DNA of 64,000 nt from positions 1,426,001 through 1,490,000 of the forward strand of contig NZ_AP019657.1 in assembly GCF_009938225.1 (NCBI RefSeq). The letters are read 5' to 3'. Within the stretch, counting starts at the first letter, position 1, and every line of letters starts with the position of its first letter. This stretch comes from Vibrio ponticus (GTDB taxonomy: Bacteria; Pseudomonadota; Gammaproteobacteria; Enterobacterales; Vibrionaceae). A program made the position numbers and the translations under genes. This document shows positions 10,463 to 20,445 of this stretch, piece by piece. A model generated the notes under the pieces. That model worked only from the letters and a program-made list of their open reading frames with translations, did not search any database and had not been told where the DNA came from.

Positions 10463-10740
10463 TGCCTAGCATCAAAATCAACGGTATCGTTAATATCGCT
10501 TCTAACCCAAGCAACACTCTATTGGAGACCATGGAGCAAGCTGGCTTGGAAGTCGAATACAACTGCCGAGACGGTCACTGCGGCGCCTGTCGCTGCAAGC
10601 TTAAGTCAGGTGATGTTGAATACGTTGGTTTTGCGATGGCTTATACTCAAGCAGATGAAATTTTACCTTGTATTACCCGCGCCAAGAGCGATGTTGAGCT
10701 CGAAGAAGTGGTGTATAAGTTAAAAGAGAAACGCGCTTAA
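10462..10740 (+). CDS. yfaE: 2Fe-2S ferredoxin for NrdB maintenance
   Basis: 92-residue plant-type [2Fe-2S] ferredoxin. Cluster ligands are Cys35, Cys40, Cys43 (CRDGHCGAC) and Cys70 (ILPCITRA). Known in E. coli: YfaE donates electrons to reactivate the NrdB di-iron-tyrosyl cofactor. The start overlaps the nrdB stop (TAATG), indicating translational coupling and the same job here. Confidence 0.93.
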   Translation: MPSIKINGIVNIASNPSNTLLETMEQAGLEVEYNCRDGHCGACRCKLKSGDVEYVGFAMAYTQADEILPCITRAKSDVELEEVVYKLKEKRA

Positions 10741-10755
10741 TCGAAGCTAAAACGC

Positions 10756-10787
10756 AAAAGACCAGTCAAACGACTGGTCTTTTTTTA
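10756..10787 (+). terminator. Rho-independent terminator of nrdA-nrdB-yfaE
   Basis: GACCAGTC / GACTGGTC stem with A run before and seven T after, 16 bp past the yfaE stop. Confidence 0.9.
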
Positions 10788-10811
10788 TCTGATCAAGGCA
10801 GGATAACAAGT

Positions 10812-11069
10812 CTAAGTGACTTGGTTAACGCATGCGCCTGAAAGCAACTCATCGGCAGTCACCATAGAAATCGCTTTTCCCGCTATTTCTCTACCACCAT
10901 CATCAAACAGCGATACTCGAAAGCCCATGCTTTGAGAAGATTCGCTTTCTTCTGGTGCTTTGCGCCACAGCGAGTGCACATCATAATGGCTCGAGTTAAA
11001 TGCCTCGCCTAACACTACTTTTTGACTCGCTATCTGATACCAAACCAAAATTTTAGACTGTTGAAACAT
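10812..11069 (-). CDS. Small protein of unknown function
   Basis: 85 residues, no signal peptide or membrane segment. Aromatic, mixed-charge sequence (ILVWYQIASQKVVLGEAF, then FRVSLFDDGGREIAGKAISM) suggesting a small beta-rich domain. A very strong ribosome binding site (AAGGAGGG) seven bases before the ATG supports translation. Its 3' end faces the nrd terminator. I do not recognise a family. Confidence 0.6.
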   Translation of the reverse strand: MFQQSKILVWYQIASQKVVLGEAFNSSHYDVHSLWRKAPEESESSQSMGFRVSLFDDGGREIAGKAISMVTADELLSGACVNQVT

Positions 11070-11245
11070 ACCACCCTCCTTGTGCGTTTCTGCCCAGAAC
11101 TTTTAGTTTAAGATCTATTTAACAAAGATCCTGTGTCAATTTAAAGAATCTCAGTTATTGGTTTAAATATCAGCCACATAGCACTTAGAAGATTTTCGTA
11201 TAAGCGTTAACTAAACCAGCGTAAGCACGAAATAAGTCAACAAGA

Positions 11246-12484
11246 TCAACCCAGTAAACGACTCGGAACGTGGATCTCTTTCTCTCGTTTTAAAGAGCTA
11301 TAATTGGCAAACATCGGCTTGTTCGACAAATAGCGTCGCAACATATCCGCGCAAACGGTGGTAATCAACGTCTGTTGATCTTCTGGCGTAAAACGTCGAT
11401 TAAAAGTCAGTACTTGTCCCCACTCCCCTTCTGGCGTCGCCACTGCAACAGCAAAACTATTGTCGACTAAACGCCCCGATACAATGGCTATATCCGTAAC
11501 ACATTTATCTTGCGTAGCACCCGCTAATGCTAACGTTTCAGCTAAAATATCAGCATCATTGTCACCGACATTAACTTTGCCACCCAACACCCAGCCGTGA
11601 CCACAATATTCTCTTGCTTGCGGGTTAGAATGAAGCCAGTTGGCTAAACTACCATTGGTTGAGCGTTCTGCTAATGAAATAGATAGTTTTCTCTCGCTAA
11701 TCAATTGACCAACATGAGATGCCATAGGCTGATCAATACTGACCACGTTTGGTTCAATGAGCTTGAAAATCAGTTGCATCAATTTAAGACGGGTGTCCAA
11801 ATCACCTTTAGGTCCAAACAACTTAACCTCGATGTATGGTAGGTAAGAGCGATAGCCGAGTTGGTAACCTTGCGGCAGTTGCAGTTTATCGAGCTTATCC
11901 GAGAGACCAGACTCAGAGGTTCCAAAGGTATAGATCTTCGCGCAATCCAGACCTTCTACATTGATATAGGTACGTTGTAAATCCGGTACGATTTGCTCAT
12001 TCACCATGCGCTTAAACTCACTCGGCACACCAGGGGTGAAATAGAACAAGCAATCATTAATCTGCATTTTGAAGCCGCATGCAGTACCAATCGGGTTATC
12101 AATCAAGGTTGCTCCCACTGGCAACATCGCTTGTTTGCGATTGCTCTCCGGCATGCTCATGTTGCGAGAAGCAAAAAATTGCTGCAAACGTTCCAGCCAC
12201 AGTGGTGACAACTCTAGCTCGACTTCAGCCGCCGCTGCCGCCGCTTCAGTACTTAAATCATCGCTCGTTGGTCCTAAGCCCCCATTCACTACGACAACAT
12301 CGCAGTTAAAACTGAGCATAAGCAACTCTTCAACCAAACCGTTAAACGTGTCACCCACGGTTGAACGTTTCGTTAAAGGAAAACCTTGTTGGAAGAACAG
12401 TTCTGATAGCCATGAAGCATTTGTATCGACGATATCGCCGTGCAAAACCTCTTCACCCGTACTTAACATTGCGATTTTCAACAT
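11246..12484 (-). CDS. CinA-family protein with degenerate deamidase domain
   Basis: 412-residue two-domain CinA-like protein. The N-terminal molybdopterin-binding-like (COG1058) domain covers about 1-170: AMLSTGEEVLHGDIVDTNAS, VVVNGGLGPTSDDLSTEAAA, IDNPIGTACGF, FYFTPGVPSEF. The C-terminal PncC-like NMN deamidase domain begins about 255; the usual catalytic AESCTGG reads AERSTNG, so the catalytic serine position is Arg. This resembles E. coli YfaY, whose deamidase domain is also degenerate. The N-terminal domain of active relatives hydrolyses ADP-ribose; whether it does so here is unknown. I start at MLKIAMLSTGEE; a 16-residue upstream extension is not family-like. Confidence 0.8.
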   Translation of the reverse strand: MLKIAMLSTGEEVLHGDIVDTNASWLSELFFQQGFPLTKRSTVGDTFNGLVEELLMLSFNCDVVVVNGGLGPTSDDLSTEAAAAAAEVELELSPLWLERLQQFFASRNMSMPESNRKQAMLPVGATLIDNPIGTACGFKMQINDCLFYFTPGVPSEFKRMVNEQIVPDLQRTYINVEGLDCAKIYTFGTSESGLSDKLDKLQLPQGYQLGYRSYLPYIEVKLFGPKGDLDTRLKLMQLIFKLIEPNVVSIDQPMASHVGQLISERKLSISLAERSTNGSLANWLHSNPQAREYCGHGWVLGGKVNVGDNDADILAETLALAGATQDKCVTDIAIVSGRLVDNSFAVAVATPEGEWGQVLTFNRRFTPEDQQTLITTVCADMLRRYLSNKPMFANYSSLKREKEIHVPSRLLG

Positions 12485-12626
12485 AATTTCCTTTTCGCAG
12501 AAAGTTGATGTCCAGCAGATTTCCGCTACCAATCTCTTTTATTTCAATTTGGTTGACTACACTATGTAGAAACACAGAGTTAGTTGTCTCTAGCCTCAGC
12601 CAACAATAATAACGATGGAGCTCATT

Positions 12627-13505
12627 GTGCTTAAAAGACGTTTCGCCACTTTGGCTTTCTCTATTTCACTATCTGCCGGTGCTGTGTGCAGCGACATTGA
12701 AACATTGCACACGATTAACTTTGATAACCACAGTGTAAACAGTCCTGAAGTTGGCTTCTACTCTTTTCAAGACTTTAACGCATTAAATAGTAGCGACACA
12801 GGGCTGGATCTCGAATCTCAGCCACGCTATCTACAAATTTCTACTGAACCGGATTTCGATTACCTCAAAGAGCAAACTTATACCATCTTAGGTTTGAGCG
12901 TTGTCACCGTTGGCTTAATGACACTTTTGCCTGAGTCCATTACAAAATGGGACGATGATGACCGAAGCATTTCAAATCTCGGTCAAAAATGGGTAGATAA
13001 CGTCAAAGAGGGACCGGTATGGGATCGCGATGAGCACTTTCTTAACTACATCATGCATCCCTATTTTGGTGGTGTTTATTACACTGCAGCGCGTCATGCC
13101 GGTTATGATGAATTTGACTCATTTCTCTACTCCGCTTTTCTATCGACCTTCTTCTGGGAGTATGGCGTAGAGGCTTTCGCTGAAGTGCCATCATGGCAAG
13201 ACCTATTTATCACGCCATTTTTTGGTGCCGTCGTGGGTGAACTGATGTTTGAAGCCGAGCAAGATATTGTTGCCGGTGGTGGAGAGGTTTGGGGTTCAGA
13301 ATCGATGGGCAACGTCACGCTCTTCTTCCTTAACCCTGTAGGACATATTCACGGTTGGGTCACCGATGCTTGGGGCGGCAGCGCCAGTTTAAGCTACAGT
13401 AGTCAGCCTTGGTTTGGTAACCAAGACGCAGCGCAATTTGCACTAGATGCCGGTGCTAGCTATGACCAAGTCTTTTATGGCGTAGAATTAGAAATCTCTT
13501 TTTAA
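12627..13505 (+). CDS. Exported DUF3943 family protein
   Basis: 292-residue envelope protein. GTG 12627 has a GGAG seven bases upstream and opens directly into a signal peptide (MLKRRFATLAFSISLSAGAVCS); ATG 12615 is a less likely start. The core NYIMHPYFGGVYYTAARHAGYDEF (about 135-160) is the DUF3943 signature; alternating hydrophobic stretches and the final FYGVELEISF, ending in Phe, suggest an outer membrane beta structure. Function is unknown. It is divergent from the CinA-like gene. Confidence 0.75.
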   Translation: MLKRRFATLAFSISLSAGAVCSDIETLHTINFDNHSVNSPEVGFYSFQDFNALNSSDTGLDLESQPRYLQISTEPDFDYLKEQTYTILGLSVVTVGLMTLLPESITKWDDDDRSISNLGQKWVDNVKEGPVWDRDEHFLNYIMHPYFGGVYYTAARHAGYDEFDSFLYSAFLSTFFWEYGVEAFAEVPSWQDLFITPFFGAVVGELMFEAEQDIVAGGGEVWGSESMGNVTLFFLNPVGHIHGWVTDAWGGSASLSYSSQPWFGNQDAAQFALDAGASYDQVFYGVELEISF

Positions 13506-13703
13506 AACGTCGAGTTATTATAAGGATACCATTTTGTGCTCAAAGTTCGATTCTTAAAGTACGGATGATGGATTAGGTCAAAAAATTGATCAAGATCAAA
13601 CCAGATAATACTCTGAGTTCTACACTGAATCTAAAGCAAAACAAAAATATTTATCATCTTTGCTTTGTATCCTTGTCCTTCGCATGCATTCAGGAGGCAT
13701 CAT

Positions 13704-14216
13704 ATGACGACTACTTTCATCGTAAACTTTGTCGGAAAAGCGTCACCTTCCACAATTAAAAAACTTGCCGCGGTCACCCATGAAAATGGTGGTAAATGGT
13801 TAATCAGTAAAGTGAACTTTATTGAAAACCAGGTAGCCGCTGTTATCAAAGTGGAACTGCCTAGTGAGAATGCAGATCTGGTAAAACAAGCATTCAACGA
13901 TCAGCCTGATCTACTGGTTCAAATTATCGACTCGGGTGTACACCAGCACTGTGCTGACACCATCTTCCAGATTCGACTAGATGCCAACGATAGAGCCGGC
14001 ATCGTTAACGAAATTACCCATCTACTCGACAATCAGGGTATTGATATCCTTGATATGGACTGCCAACGTGTGTTTATCGCCGGTGGCGGTGGCGTGAGTT
14101 CAAGTCTATTTACTTCACAGATCGCGCTGCGTCTACCAAGAGAAGTACAAATTGCAGATGTGGTTAAAGAACTAGAATCTCTGAGCGAAGATACACGCGT
14201 CGTTCTACAGCAATAA
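13704..14216 (+). CDS. Two-ACT-domain regulator, GcvR-like
   Basis: 170-residue cytoplasmic protein with two ACT domains: residues about 3-80 (FIVNFVGKASPSTIKKLAAVTHENGG) and about 90-165 (FQIRLDANDRAGIVNEITHLLDNQGIDILDM). Small double-ACT proteins of this size include GcvR, which binds glycine and blocks GcvA activation of the glycine cleavage operon. Start chosen at ATG 13704, nine bases after a strong AGGAGG. No gcv genes are near, so the target is inferred from family only. Confidence 0.7.
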   Translation: MTTTFIVNFVGKASPSTIKKLAAVTHENGGKWLISKVNFIENQVAAVIKVELPSENADLVKQAFNDQPDLLVQIIDSGVHQHCADTIFQIRLDANDRAGIVNEITHLLDNQGIDILDMDCQRVFIAGGGGVSSSLFTSQIALRLPREVQIADVVKELESLSEDTRVVLQQ

Positions 14217-14247
14217 CACATAAGCTATCGATCTTATGAATAGAACA

Positions 14248-14272
14248 AAGCCCGCTTTTTAGCGGGCTTACT
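14248..14272 (-). terminator. Terminator-like hairpin at the end of the norspermidine operon
   Basis: AAGCCCGCT / AGCGGGCTT perfect 9-bp stem with a 4-base loop between convergent genes. On the minus strand it is followed by TTTGTTCT, so it best serves nspC; it may also act for the GcvR-like gene. Confidence 0.7.
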
Positions 14273-14295
14273 CATACTCAGTATTTGGGCAAAGT

Positions 14296-15429
14296 CTAAC
14301 TAACGCTCCACTGAGAAAGAGAGCGCTTAAAGTCTGAATAATCAAACTCGTTAAGCTTTTCCACCTCGCCACTGCTGCGTTGACAGTAGACTGAAGGCAT
14401 GCGCAAACCATTGAACCAGTTGAGCTTAACCATGGTGTAACCGGCACTATCGAGAATATGTAACCTCTGACCAATCTCTAAAGGCTGTGCAAAGCTCGCT
14501 TCACAAAACTGATCGCCCGCCAAGCACGAACATGACCCAATCACATATTGATGCTCGCCCTCCTCGCTTGCTTCGAGAATCGACGCTGGTTCATTATAGA
14601 TAAGGGTATCGAGGCGATGTGCTTCAGTAGCTGAATCAACAATCGCAGTCTGTTTCACGTTCTCTACGATGTCTACCACAGTCACGACAAGATCGGTGGT
14701 TTTAGTAATGATTGCCTCACCAGGCTCAAGATACATTTGTACCCCATGCTTAAGTGAAAAAGCTTTCAGTGCTAAACCCAACTTCTCAATGTCATAGCCT
14801 TGCCAAGTAAAGAACACGCCTCCGCCCATACTGACCCAATCAAGCTTATCGAGATAGTCACCAAACTGCGCCGAAATCTCGTCAAGTAAGGCAATAAATG
14901 CATCGACGTCTTTGTTCTCACAGTTCATATGGAACATCACACCATCAATGGTATCGAAGACTTGCGGTTGAATATGATCCGCTTGTACACCGAGACGTGA
15001 AAACTGACGCGCCGGGTTAGCCAGATCTTGTCCGGCATAACTGACACCAGGGTTAAGACGCAAGCCAATCGATGCTTTTCCCTCAACAATATGACGATAA
15101 GCGTTAAGTTGCGATTGCGAATTAAATATCATCTTATCGCAAATATCGACCACTTCACGTACATCAGCTTCACTGTAACCAACACTATAAGCGTGAGTCT
15201 CCCCGCCAAAGGTTTCGTAACCCAGTTTTACCTCAAACGGACCAGAACTCGTAGTGCCATCTAGATATGGCTTAATGATGTCAAATACACCCCAAGTTGA
15301 AAAACACTTGAGTGCCAACACCAGTTTCACACCAGAGATCTCTTTAAGCTGCTTCGCCTTTTGTAGATTTTCGATCAACTTATCTTCGTTGATCATAAAA
15401 TAAGGCGTTTTTAATTCACTATGCTGCAT
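14296..15429 (-). CDS. nspC: Carboxynorspermidine decarboxylase
   Basis: PLP enzyme of the alanine-racemase/fold-III class that converts carboxynorspermidine to norspermidine, last step of the Vibrio norspermidine route. 377 residues; PLP-binding lysine is Lys41 in [11 protein letters not shown], with MSMGGG-type phosphate loop ([13 protein letters not shown]), EPGEAI and the C-terminal CLAGDQFCE segment of the family. Norspermidine is known to act through NspS/MbaA on biofilm formation in vibrios. Third gene of the operon. Confidence 0.95.
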   Translation of the reverse strand: MQHSELKTPYFMINEDKLIENLQKAKQLKEISGVKLVLALKCFSTWGVFDIIKPYLDGTTSSGPFEVKLGYETFGGETHAYSVGYSEADVREVVDICDKMIFNSQSQLNAYRHIVEGKASIGLRLNPGVSYAGQDLANPARQFSRLGVQADHIQPQVFDTIDGVMFHMNCENKDVDAFIALLDEISAQFGDYLDKLDWVSMGGGVFFTWQGYDIEKLGLALKAFSLKHGVQMYLEPGEAIITKTTDLVVTVVDIVENVKQTAIVDSATEAHRLDTLIYNEPASILEASEEGEHQYVIGSCSCLAGDQFCEASFAQPLEIGQRLHILDSAGYTMVKLNWFNGLRMPSVYCQRSSGEVEKLNEFDYSDFKRSLSQWSVS

Positions 15430-15439
15430 ACAAACCTTT

Positions 15440-15530
15440 TCTTACTGCGGATTATGCCGCAGGCATAAATCCGGAATCTCTCAGTTAAACAAGATTCCGC
15501 ATCACGCGCGTTACGCGCAATACGGAGTAG
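15440..15530 (-). repeat. Hairpins between the carboxynorspermidine genes
   Basis: The 105-bp gap holds an inverted repeat CGGATTATGCC / GGCATAAATCCG (15448-15473) and a second GCGCG-TTA-CGCGC hairpin near 15516-15530. Neither has a T tract; likely RNA stability or processing elements. Confidence 0.5.
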
Positions 15531-15534
15531 CAAG

Positions 15535-16782
15535 TTATTGCTTCAGCTTATGAATCAGCGGTTGACCAGGCTCAAGCTCTTGAACATCCCAGTCGAGACC
15601 AATCGACGGCATGGTTTCTAGGAATGGATCTGGATCGAGTTGCTCCATATTGAACACCCCTTTGTCCGCCCACTCACCACGGAAGAACTGCAGCGCCGCT
15701 GTGATTGCTGGCACACCCGTAGTGTACGAAATGGCTTGATGCTCAACATCCTGGTACGCAACTTCATGATCCGCGTTGTTGTAAATAAACACACTACGCT
15801 CTTTGCCGTCTTTGCGACCTTGAACCCAAGTACCAATACAGGTTTTACCGGTATAGCCTGGAGCAAGTGACGTTGGATCAGGTAGTAATGCTTTGAGTAC
15901 ATGCAACGGTTGTACAACCGTGCCATCATGCAAAGTAAGCGGATCTGGGCTCAATAGACCGATGTCACGCATAACATTGAAGTAATTTAGGTAGCGATCA
16001 CCAAAGCCCATCCAAAACTCAATACGTTTAGCTGGAATAAACTCCTGCATCGAACGTACTTCATCGTGCGCCATCGAGTAGACTTTATGGGTGCCACAAT
16101 TTGGGAAATCAAACTCCAGCATACGTGAGTGACATGGCACTTGTTTCCACAGCCCTTCTTCCCAGTAGAAAGAATCACCTTGGATCTCCAGCATATTAGT
16201 TTCTGGGTCAAAGTTAGTCGCAAATTTCTTACCGTGGTCTCCCGCATTCACATCCATCACGTCAATCGTGTCGATTTCATCAAACAGATGTTTTACTGCA
16301 TAAGCGGCGAATACTGAAACCACACCTGGATCGAAGCCCGCGCCCAAAATACCCGTGATGCCCGCTTGCTCAAACTTTTCACGATAGCCCCACTGCCAAT
16401 CGTAAGCTTGTGGTACTTGCTGACCTTCGCTGCACAGATCCACTGCCACCGATGTATCTAAGTACGACACTTTCGCTTGGTAACACGCTTCCATAATCGA
16501 GATGTTTACCCACGGAGGACCTGCGTTAATCACTAAATCAGGCTGAACTTCGTTAATTAGAGCAACCAGTGCGTCGACGTCGTCAGCATTGACCGCACGC
16601 GCCTGAAGTTTCTTCGAAGCGTCTTTAAGATTATTTTTCTTATCAATCGATTCGATGATCTTCTCACACTTAGCCAGTGTACGTGATGCAATAGTAATAT
16701 CGCCTAACACATCGTTGTTTTGCGCCGCTTTATGTGCGACTACCCAACCAACACCACCAGCACCAATTTGTAGAATTGCCAT
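15535..16782 (-). CDS. Carboxynorspermidine synthase (dehydrogenase)
   Basis: 415-residue saccharopine-dehydrogenase-like enzyme that condenses 1,3-diaminopropane with aspartate semialdehyde, using NADPH, to carboxynorspermidine. Rossmann fold at the start (AILQIGAGGVGWVVAHKAAQ), then DLVINAGPPWVN and GFDPGVVSVFAAYA, as in the family. Lies 15 bp after the dat-ddc fusion and 105 bp before nspC, so the three encode the whole path from aspartate semialdehyde to norspermidine. Confidence 0.93.
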   Translation of the reverse strand: MAILQIGAGGVGWVVAHKAAQNNDVLGDITIASRTLAKCEKIIESIDKKNNLKDASKKLQARAVNADDVDALVALINEVQPDLVINAGPPWVNISIMEACYQAKVSYLDTSVAVDLCSEGQQVPQAYDWQWGYREKFEQAGITGILGAGFDPGVVSVFAAYAVKHLFDEIDTIDVMDVNAGDHGKKFATNFDPETNMLEIQGDSFYWEEGLWKQVPCHSRMLEFDFPNCGTHKVYSMAHDEVRSMQEFIPAKRIEFWMGFGDRYLNYFNVMRDIGLLSPDPLTLHDGTVVQPLHVLKALLPDPTSLAPGYTGKTCIGTWVQGRKDGKERSVFIYNNADHEVAYQDVEHQAISYTTGVPAITAALQFFRGEWADKGVFNMEQLDPDPFLETMPSIGLDWDVQELEPGQPLIHKLKQ

Positions 16783-16797
16783 TGTTTTCCATTACCT

Positions 16798-19683
16798 CTA
16801 TTTAACTAGCTCAGCCGCTAGCGATTTGACTTCATTGAGTAAAGATTCGAAATCTGAAATCTTTAAACACGGGTTCAAAATTGTGAATTTTAATGCAGAC
16901 TTACCTGCAACCACCGTCTCGCCTAACACTGCAATTCCGCGTGTTAACGCTTCGAGTCTTAGCGATTGGTTTAAACTGTCTAAGTCCGTGACATGGGGAT
17001 TAACTGCACGGAACAACACTGTGGTCAGTGAAGGTTCCGCCAGCAGTTCGAATTCATCATGATTTCGAACCAAATCAGCAACCTGTTGAGTCTGCTCAAT
17101 CAAATGGTCGTACATATTGCCCAACGATTGAGGACCAACACTTTGCATGGTCATAAACACTTTTAGTGCATCAAAACGCTTGGTTGTCGCGATGGATTTG
17201 TCGACCAAATTCGGCAGCTCATCGTGCTCACGATTGAGATAGTCGGCGTGATGCAATAAGTATTTGAAGTTAGCTTTCTCTTTTAGCAGTAACGCGCCAC
17301 AACTGATGGTTTGGAAGAACAGCTTGTGAAAATCAACGCTAAGAGAATCGGCTTGTTCGATGCCAACTAAACGATGTTTGTGTTGGCTCAGAATCAACGC
17401 GCCACCGTACGCAGCATCAACATGGAACCAAAGCTGGTGATGTTTCGCGATATCCGCAATTGCTGCGAGATTATCAATCGCACCATGATCGGTGGTACCT
17501 GCGGTTCCGACTACCGCAAAAGGAAGCAAACCTTGCTCCTTAAGAGTGACGATCTCAGCTTCAAGTGCAGCGGTTTTAATTGTGCCGTTATCCTCGCAAT
17601 CAACACAGCTTACCGCGTTCTCACCTAACCCGAGTAGAGAAGCGGATTTTTGAACGGTGAAGTGCGACTTCTTCGAACACAAGATGCGCAGCTTGCTGGC
17701 AAATTCAGGTAGACCATGTTTTTGAATCGAGTGCCCTGCAAGCCTGTCGGCAATCCAGTCGCGTGCTAGCAGCAGCCCCATTAAGTTACTTTGTGTGCCG
17801 CCACTAGTAAAAATGCCATCTGACTCGCTACCAAGGTGGTACTTGTCACACATCCAATCAATCACTCGCTGCTCAACATAAGTCGCGGCAGAGGCTTGAT
17901 CCCACGAATCCATCGACTGATTGAGCGCCGCGATCATCGCTTCTGCGACAACCGAAGGCATCAGCGGTGGAGTATGCAAATGCGCAATACAATTTGGGTG
18001 TTGGACAATAATTGAATTTTTGGCAACCAATTCAGCGGTATCATTGATAACTTTAGTCAGGCTTTGCTGCTGATTATCGAGATCAACTGCTTTAATCGCG
18101 TGCTCAAGCAGTTTGGGATCCACACCTGAGTAAGGTGCATCGACTTGTTCAAACACTTGCTTCATGGCAGCGGTAGTTTGGTTCATCACTTTGGCAAACT
18201 GCTCACTGCCTTGCGCACCAGTATGGATAAAATGCTCATGCCAGTTGTCTTGCGGGTTTACGGCAACATGATTACCACCAGCAACAAGAATCGCTTCTTC
18301 TAATACGCGTAAAGCAAAGTCTAACTGCTCGTAAGAGATGATCAGTGGAGGGAGAAAGCGGATCACCGAACCATCTCTACCACCTTTTTCAACGATTAAA
18401 CCGCGCTCTAAAGCCGCACGTTGAATACGCAGAGTCAACTCACCATCAGACGCTGGTTCACCAAACTTGTTCAGCTCAGCGCCGGGCTTACAAATTTCGA
18501 TGCCGAGCATCAGCCCCATGCCACGCACGTCAGCAATGCAATCAACGCGGTTTTGGATCGCTTCTAGTCCATGACGCAAATATTGTCCCGCAACATGCGC
18601 ATGTTGTACTAAGCCCTCACGCTCAATGATCTCGAGCGCTTTAGCGCCTGAAACCATTGCCAACTGATTACCGCGGAAAGTGCCGGTATGCTCACCTGGC
18701 AACCAAGTATCGTATTGCTTATTAATCACCAATAGCGACATTGGCAAACCGCCACCAATTGCTTTGGACAGGCAAAGAATATCTGGCTGGATGCCTGATG
18801 CTTCATAAGCAAAATGATTACCGGTTTTACCCACGCCGCATTGAATCTCATCAAAGATCAACAAGATACCATGCTCATCACAAATGCGGCGTAGCTCTTT
18901 GAGCCAAAACGCAGGTGCGGGAACCACGCCCCCTTCACCTTGCACCGGCTCAACAATCATCGCTGCTGGCTTCATAATGCCCGCTTCATCGTCGGCTAAC
19001 AGGCGCTCGATATAACGAATACCCGCTTTAGCGCCTTCATCTCCACCGAGACCGAAAGGACAACGCAAATCATAGGGAAATGGCATAAAGTGCACATCAG
19101 ACATCAATCCGCTGCGACGCGCTTTGGTATTAAGATTGCCCATCATCCCCATGGTGCCGTTGGTCATGCCATGATAAGCACCACGAAAAGCGAACATGGT
19201 ATTACGCCCCGTGGTTTGTTTAGCCAGTTTGATTGCCGCTTCGACCGCGTCAGCCCCTGAAGGACCACAGAATTGAATCGCACAGTTTTCCGCAAGCTCT
19301 TGCGGAATAAAGCGTCTGACTCGCTGAATGAAGGTGTTTTTCGCTTGAGTAGTAATATCAAGCGTTTGGTAGGGTAACCCAGAATCTAGCTGCTGCTTTA
19401 AGGCGTGATTGATTTCCGGATGATTATAGCCAAGGGCTAAGGTCCCAGCCCCTGCCAGGCAGTCCAGATATATCTGCCCGCGAGTGTCTTCGACTAGCGC
19501 CCCAAATGCTTTTTGAATCGCGATAGGCAGTCGACGTGGATATGAACGAACTTGCGACTCAAACTGCTCTTGCTCTAGCAGAGTGTTGTCTAACGTAAGA
19601 TCATAAATCCCTTCCACATGTGGGATCTGGGTAGAAAAATAGGATGCGATATTCTCAGTATCGACTTCAAAGGCTGTGCTCAT
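16798..19683 (-). CDS. Fused diaminobutyrate aminotransferase / diaminobutyrate decarboxylase
   Basis: 961-residue bifunctional PLP protein. Residues about 25-460 are a class-III aminotransferase (Dat) making L-2,4-diaminobutyrate from aspartate semialdehyde and glutamate: FCGPSGADAVEAAIKLAKQT, LLIFDEIQCGVGKTG and PLP lysine in CLSKAIGGGLP. Residues about 500-960 are a group-II decarboxylase (Ddc) making 1,3-diaminopropane: TSGGTQSNLMGLLLARD, WFHVDAAYGGA and PLP lysine in SVDFHKLFFQ. Vibrios are known to carry this fusion; other bacteria use two genes. Start at MSTAFEVDTENIASYF; a 10-residue upstream extension is less likely. Confidence 0.93.
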   Translation of the reverse strand: MSTAFEVDTENIASYFSTQIPHVEGIYDLTLDNTLLEQEQFESQVRSYPRRLPIAIQKAFGALVEDTRGQIYLDCLAGAGTLALGYNHPEINHALKQQLDSGLPYQTLDITTQAKNTFIQRVRRFIPQELAENCAIQFCGPSGADAVEAAIKLAKQTTGRNTMFAFRGAYHGMTNGTMGMMGNLNTKARRSGLMSDVHFMPFPYDLRCPFGLGGDEGAKAGIRYIERLLADDEAGIMKPAAMIVEPVQGEGGVVPAPAFWLKELRRICDEHGILLIFDEIQCGVGKTGNHFAYEASGIQPDILCLSKAIGGGLPMSLLVINKQYDTWLPGEHTGTFRGNQLAMVSGAKALEIIEREGLVQHAHVAGQYLRHGLEAIQNRVDCIADVRGMGLMLGIEICKPGAELNKFGEPASDGELTLRIQRAALERGLIVEKGGRDGSVIRFLPPLIISYEQLDFALRVLEEAILVAGGNHVAVNPQDNWHEHFIHTGAQGSEQFAKVMNQTTAAMKQVFEQVDAPYSGVDPKLLEHAIKAVDLDNQQQSLTKVINDTAELVAKNSIIVQHPNCIAHLHTPPLMPSVVAEAMIAALNQSMDSWDQASAATYVEQRVIDWMCDKYHLGSESDGIFTSGGTQSNLMGLLLARDWIADRLAGHSIQKHGLPEFASKLRILCSKKSHFTVQKSASLLGLGENAVSCVDCEDNGTIKTAALEAEIVTLKEQGLLPFAVVGTAGTTDHGAIDNLAAIADIAKHHQLWFHVDAAYGGALILSQHKHRLVGIEQADSLSVDFHKLFFQTISCGALLLKEKANFKYLLHHADYLNREHDELPNLVDKSIATTKRFDALKVFMTMQSVGPQSLGNMYDHLIEQTQQVADLVRNHDEFELLAEPSLTTVLFRAVNPHVTDLDSLNQSLRLEALTRGIAVLGETVVAGKSALKFTILNPCLKISDFESLLNEVKSLAAELVK

Positions 19684-20445
19684 GATTATTCCCTTGAACG
19701 TAACCGCTCGCACACATTTCAGATGTGCGAGATGTAACAGTACTTTCGCAAGCGACAGGCGTGCGAAATCCGTCCCATCAAATTGATGGATTACATGTCA
19801 AAAATAGGGATCAAGGCTCAGTAATGCTGCTGTTTTGAAGCACAGGGCATTTAGGTAGAACAAAGCTGATTTGTGTGTGTAAGTTATGTGGTTTCAATGT
19901 TGGGTTTCCCATTCACATGTCGCCGCCGCGACATTAGTATCCCGTCTATCGATAAAGGAATTATCGATACCTACCCTACGAGTACTCACTCAGCCCGAAT
20001 GCGTACTCGCGTATCCCCCAGAATTATCTCCGAGATTGCGCGCGAAATTATCATAATTAGACATTTGTTGGCAATGACTTTTCACATTTCCAACACCATT
20101 CGCCATCAACGTTCACTTTTTGGTTTATATAAAGAGAACAATTAACGCATTTAACATATCAAACCGCTGGATATGCAATAAGTACAAATGCTTAGACACC
20201 TCTATTAATAGGCTCTTAGTAATTAAGCTAAAACTTAAGTACCAGTCTAATTTTGTTTAAAGTTACGCTATCGCAGTCGATTTCGGACAGTTATTTAATT
20301 CAAGTCACTTAAATTTCTCATTTTTAATACGATCTAATTTCTACTTTTCCAAACCGTCAACTAGTCTTTAGTTAAGCAATACATTGATTTAGTCAACAAA
20401 CCAAATGCCATCTCTTGTCATTTTGCGTCGCATAGGGAGAGAATC
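19684..20445. promoter_or_regulatory. Long intergenic region between dat-ddc and the TolC-like gene
   Basis: 762 bp without a credible gene; a 90-codon frame at 19873-20145 has no ribosome binding site or recognisable product. It holds two copies of the palindrome TATCGATA (19947-19954 and 19962-19969) seven bases apart. The right half (20150-20440) is very AT-rich. It must contain the divergent promoters for norspermidine synthesis and the TolC/OmpA pair; an sRNA or long leader is possible but I see no specific fold. Confidence 0.5.

Noticed and set aside
19873..20145. 90-codon gene in the dat/TolC intergenic region
   Set aside because: No ribosome binding site, atypical composition, includes the TATCGATA palindromes.
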